A DNA stretch of 64,000 nucleotides. Source: Lycium barbarum. Lineage: Eukaryota > Streptophyta > Magnoliopsida > Solanales > Solanaceae. Shown here in pieces: positions 62,580 through 64,000 of this stretch. Below the pieces are notes generated by a model. That model ran no database searches. It was not told where the DNA came from and saw only the letters and a list, made by a program, of their open reading frames with translations. Positions within the stretch are counted from its first letter, which is position 1; every line of letters begins with the position of its first letter. The stretch lies in the NCBI RefSeq assembly GCF_019175385.1, contig NC_083346.1:89418543-89482542 (forward strand), read 5' to 3'. The translations under genes and the position numbers were made by a program.

Positions 62580-63240
62580 AAACTGGTTTAATCGATAAAT
62601 CGAACTGAAAAAAATGCTATTGGTTTATCGTTATCAGGTTATTGGGTTAACGGTTTTGTAAATTGTTTATATTGGACTATTGGTTCGGTTTCCGATTTTA
62701 TGGCTTTAACTAATGGTTAAACCGATAACCTACTAAAATAATATTAAAATCACTTTTTTATTTTTAATTATATAATAGTGGCTTTCTATTTTAAATACAA
62801 GCCCTGTATCCTAAAATTCTTACACAGGTTCTCTCAATAGAACGATTTCCGCACTTTGGCAGGCACTTTTCTTTGACTTCTCTGGAGCTTGAATCATTTT
62901 ACTGTTTAGCATTTCTGCCCTCCTCTAGACTGCTCGGAAAACAAGAAGTGGAGAAATTCTTAATACATAGATATGCCTATATGGTGATGTTGTTTTCTTT
63001 TAAATTGTTGAAGTTGCTGGCTTGAGCATCTTATCATTCTGTAGCGCTCTCACAATTCAGTGAAAATAAGAGAAAGGGAAAAAAGATTAGAAGAGCATTT
63101 TCTTACCAGTAGTTAAACTGAAAACCGGACCATTAAGGACCGCAAACCGATTAACCGAAACCTGATAACAAGTATCTTATTAGTTTCGTTATCGGTTTAG
63201 CATATTTACAAACCGATAAACCGAACCAACCGATAAGCAC
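62580..63240. mobile_element. Inverted-repeat element with aaccgataaaccgaa motifs
   Basis: Left part (62580-62735) has many (t/a)atcgataaatcgaac, ggtttatcg, ggttcggttt and aaaccgataacc motifs; the right part (63115-63236) has their reverse complements (aaccgattaaccgaaacc, cggtttagc, aaaccgataaaccgaacc). The middle (62800-63060) is unique sequence with no ORF. It looks like a non-autonomous DNA transposon, but terminal repeats and target duplication are not clear. Confidence 0.45.
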
Positions 63241-64000
63241 TATCAATGGCTCCTCAGTCTCCCAAACACAGGTATTGCAATGGGTTTCTTTTCAAAAAGT
63301 TCAAGTAAACTGTGGCAAATGCACTCCCTTAAGAACGCAGTTCAAACTCGACGGCAAATAATCGCCTGGTACTTAAGAAGGATAAAGGACGAGCACATTA
63401 TTCACCAGTTTCCAATGTGTGAATTCCGAAGACAGCCACTTTCTAAAAATTATTTCTTCTTCTTAATATATAGTACTACTACTAAACATTAGTTTTTAAC
63501 TTTGACAATATTTACAATAAAGTTTATTTCACATTGACTCTGAAATTCTATGATAAATAATTGGAAAATTCTTTACTTTCAAATTGAGAAACAAAAACTC
63601 ATTATCAACAGTTTTCAGAAACTGCCAACTATGGGCAGAAAGATATAAACATGGACAAAGCTCAAATTCCATCATTGAGGATCAAAACAACAAGAATACA
63701 GCAGGAATGAAGTTTAACAACAAGGACATGGTGCAGATCACACAGAAGAGCAGTCATTTTATCTTTAATATTTTTTTGTGGCAAAGTGTAAAATCATCTT
63801 TGAGTGTTAATACTCTAAGATGGCTAGCAAATCTTATTTTCTTTTTATCACTTTTTCTTTCTGTTTTTTCTGTTGGACTTGAGAATTTTCAATAAAACAT
63901 CATAGGGCAATGCCGTCTGATACAATTTATTAAAAAAAAAAAAAAAAACTCATTAGCAGTACAGTTTAAACTATTTTTAAAGATATTTGTAGGTCACACT
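63241..64000. other. Right-edge region; two short ORFs of unknown nature
   Basis: The open frame 63280-63492 encodes 70 residues starting MGFFSKSSSKLWQMHS, basic, with no family I recognise. A second at 63584-63895 encodes 103 residues ending in a hydrophobic stretch rich in Phe and Leu. Neither has support beyond being open; they may belong to something continuing to the right. Confidence 0.2.
63891..63948 (+). other. AATAAA signal followed by a 17-A tract
   Basis: AATAAA at 63891-63896, then 35 bases, then 17 A (63932-63948). This is the layout of a polyadenylated transcript end that has been copied into DNA (retroposed copy or LINE/SINE tail), but chance in AT-rich DNA cannot be excluded. 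Confidence 0.35.

Noticed and set aside
1..64000. tRNA, rRNA or host single-copy genes
   Set aside because: I looked for gene-like exons and RNA signatures between the elements and found none that I can support.

Overview
This is a stretch of eukaryotic, almost certainly plant, intergenic DNA built from transposable elements nested in one another. No single-copy host gene, tRNA or rRNA is recognisable. The element mix (a CACTA/En-Spm transposase with a spliced intron, a plant L1-type LINE with a terminal RNase H domain, chromovirus Ty3/gypsy elements with about 2.3 kb LTRs, and a Tat/Ogre-type gypsy element with two RNase H domains) indicates a dicot with a repeat-rich genome. The LTR ends and internal LTR motifs look like those I associate with Solanaceae, but that placement is inference from memory.

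Layout, left to right. (1) 1-3214: a CACTA transposase gene on the minus strand with one clear 93 bp intron, running off the left edge. (2) 3215-7976: a non-coding block bounded by CACTA-type termini and full of tandem repeats. (3) 7977 to about 14590: a nearly full-length LINE on the minus strand, with frameshifted ORF1 and an ORF2 carrying endonuclease, reverse transcriptase, zf-RVT and RNase H domains. (4) 15024-23706: LTR fragments plus an LTR (15588-18710), non-coding internal DNA (18711-21390) and a second LTR (21391-23706). The second LTR is also the 3' LTR of a minus-strand chromovirus (gypsy-2) whose gag-pol lies at 36458 to about 40866 and 23702-24188. (5) 24194-36452: a complete but decayed plus-strand chromovirus (gypsy-1) inserted into gypsy-2 with a perfect 5 bp target duplication (CCAAT). 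Its own 3' LTR is split by a solo LTR (31832-34419, target duplication AAAGC). (6) From about 40867 to at least 55180 and beyond: a plus-strand Tat/Ogre-like element (gypsy-3) lacking its 5' end. It is split by a solo LTR inside its second RNase H domain (45541-48040, TCTAC) and by an inverted solo LTR in its 3' non-coding region (50045-52467, AAACT). (7) About 55180 to 62100: its very long 3' LTR, without genes, containing a 377 bp MITE. (8) 62.4-64 kb: small inverted-repeat elements and a polyadenylation-like tract.

All retroelement coding regions are broken by stops and frameshifts, and several have lost a catalytic aspartate. Only the CACTA transposase reads without an internal defect as far as the window shows it. 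The relative order of insertion can be read from the nesting: gypsy-2 before gypsy-1 before the solo LTR at 31832, and gypsy-3 before its two solo LTRs. I found no undescribed biological system. The most interesting signals are the shared inverted-repeat plus TGACGTC module at a constant place in several LTR families, the head-to-head deletion junction near 40866, and the non-coding unit that shares an LTR with a coding element.
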